From the NCBI RefSeq assembly GCF_022678645.1, contig NZ_JALBWV010000007.1:1-64000 (forward strand): a stretch of DNA of 64,000 nt, read 5' to 3'. This document shows, one piece after another, positions 63,008-64,000 of the stretch. A program made the position numbers and the translations under genes. Source of the stretch: Saccharopolyspora soli. GTDB taxonomy: Bacteria > Actinomycetota > Actinomycetes > Mycobacteriales > Pseudonocardiaceae. Below the pieces are notes generated by a model. The model made no database searches and was not told where the DNA came from. It saw nothing but the letters and a program-made list of their open reading frames with translations. How positions within the stretch are numbered: position 1 is the first letter of the stretch; every line of letters starts with the position of its first letter.

Positions 63008-63991
63008 CTACGGCAATCGACGACCGGCGAACAGCGAGATCCCGGCCGAGATGATCGCCGCGAGCGTACCGAGCACCAACCACGGTTTACTCGCATCTGT
63101 GTGCTTGGTCTCGTAGCCGATCTGCTCGCCGAGCGTGTCGTAGGCCTCGCGGAGCTGCTCGGCGCTGGCCGCCTTGTGGAACTCCCCGCCGGAGAGCCGG
63201 GCGATCTCCTGCATCGCCTCGTCGTCCACCTCGACCCACTCCTGCTCGCCCTCGATCTCGATGCTGCCGTGCTTGGTGCCGAAGGAGATCGTGGAGATCG
63301 GGATGCCCGCCTGCTTTGCTTCCTTGGCCTTCGTGTAGGCGCCACGCGGCGCGTCCAGCTCGCGCGGGATCGTCTGCCCACCGTCGGCCATCAGCACGAT
63401 CCGCGCCGGTGGCGCCCCGGCCGGACCGCCGACCATCTTGCCGAAGGAGTCGATCGCCTGCATCGCCGCGTTGATCCCGTCGCCGGTGGCCGTGGCCTCC
63501 GCCAGCTTCAGGCTGTCGATGGCCTGCTTGACGCTGGCCCGATCGGTCGTCGGCATCACCAGCACGGTCGCGGTGCCCGCGAACGACACCAGCCCGAGGT
63601 TGATGCCCGGCGTCAGCTTGTCCGCGAACTCCTTCGCGGCGACCTTCGCCGCCTCCAACCGGCTGGGCTCGACATCGGTGGCCTTCATCGACAGCGACAC
63701 GTCGATGGTGAGCATCACGGTCGCCCGATTGCGCGGGATGCGCTGCTCGGCGGTCGGCCCGGTCAGCGCCACGGTCAGCAGGATCAGCGCCACACCGAGC
63801 AGGGCCGGTGGCACGTGCTTCCACCAGCCCTGCCGAGCCGGGACGACCCGCTCCAGCGTCTCCAGGTTGCTGAACCGCAAGCTGTCCCGGCGCCGCCGCC
63901 GCAGCGCCCACAGGTAGCCGCCGACCAGTGCCGCGATCACCAACAGCAGCAGGAACCACCACGGCGCGGTGAATCCCGTCAGGCTCAACAT
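63008..63991 (-). CDS. VWA-domain membrane protein (BatA-like)
   Basis: A 327-residue protein with N-terminal membrane segments (PWWFLLLLVIAALVGGYLWA and PALLGVALILLTVALTGP), a von Willebrand A domain with the metal site IDVSLSM at about residues 95-101, and a C-terminal membrane segment (about 305-322). It matches M. tuberculosis Rv1481, normally encoded beside MoxR and DUF58 genes, which would lie past the window edge. ATG 63991 used. The gene is complete within the window. Confidence 0.88.
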   Translation of the reverse strand: MLSLTGFTAPWWFLLLLVIAALVGGYLWALRRRRRDSLRFSNLETLERVVPARQGWWKHVPPALLGVALILLTVALTGPTAEQRIPRNRATVMLTIDVSLSMKATDVEPSRLEAAKVAAKEFADKLTPGINLGLVSFAGTATVLVMPTTDRASVKQAIDSLKLAEATATGDGINAAMQAIDSFGKMVGGPAGAPPARIVLMADGGQTIPRELDAPRGAYTKAKEAKQAGIPISTISFGTKHGSIEIEGEQEWVEVDDEAMQEIARLSGGEFHKAASAEQLREAYDTLGEQIGYETKHTDASKPWLVLGTLAAIISAGISLFAGRRLP

Positions 63992-64000
63992 CAAGCAGCT

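Overview
This window is high-GC actinobacterial chromosome, dense with GTG, TTG and ATG starts behind GGAGG-type ribosome sites and with many ATGA or GTGA stop/start overlaps. The fabG-inhA-hemH block, the NfeD/stomatin pair and the VWA protein follow the Mycobacterium tuberculosis order Rv1481-Rv1488. With the DUF3097, DUF3830 and acetoin-dehydrogenase genes this suggests a Pseudonocardiales-type actinomycete, with Saccharopolyspora my best guess (inference, not proved). No tRNA, rRNA, CRISPR array, insertion sequence or prophage was seen. Bases 1-144 look like a poor-quality contig end.

Layout. 0.1-1.7 kb: methyltransferase and TetR. 1.9-5.1 kb: operon of a ribbon-helix-helix protein, a DUF4097 protein and a DrrAB-type ABC exporter. 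5.2-7.5 kb: FAD monooxygenase and divergent TetR sharing a palindromic operator. 7.7-8.5 kb: PrmC-like methyltransferase. 8.7-15.4 kb: gamma-carbonic-anhydrase-like protein and FCD-GntR regulator, divergent from a CoA-transferase / TctC-TctB-TctA / enoyl-CoA hydratase operon, which reads as uptake of a carboxylate and its activation to a CoA thioester. 15.5-22.5 kb: antibiotic-kinase-like protein, an unusually short large-type NAD-glutamate dehydrogenase, a second FAD monooxygenase, DUF1697 and STAS proteins. 22.8-31.7 kb: acetoin dehydrogenase operon acoX-acoA-acoB-acoC with a GAF activator, preceded by a Clp ATPase lacking the M-domain. 32-37.4 kb: acetyltransferase, phosphoribosyltransferase, ABC-class ATPase, GH25 muramidase, LCP ligase.

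37.5-46 kb holds a catabolic island: aminotransferase, succinate-semialdehyde dehydrogenase, FCD-GntR regulator, two maleate-isomerase/racemase paralogues, a DUF3830 protein, a D-2-hydroxyacid dehydrogenase and an amidase. Three copies of one palindrome (G-ATTGTTGACAAT) lie in front of its transcription units, so the island looks like one regulon. 46.4-50 kb: MFS transporter operon with an aldehyde-dehydrogenase homologue in which all three catalytic residues are replaced, and a divergent GntR with a 15-bp-arm palindrome between them. 50-54.9 kb: AraC/VOC pair, stomatin/NfeD pair, DUF3097. 55-57.9 kb: FAS-II genes fabG-inhA with hemH. 58-64 kb: FAD/Fe-S oxidoreductase, thioredoxin, MgtC family, methyltransferase, VWA protein.

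Beyond genes, the main signals are a dispersed intergenic repeat of about 180 bp (two full copies bracketing fabG-inhA, one near-full copy at 8.5 kb, one degenerate copy at 15.35 kb), a second AT-rich repeat flanking the acetyltransferase gene with a weak third copy at 50 kb, and several long hairpins at gene ends. All functional statements come from reading motifs by eye; no database search was run.
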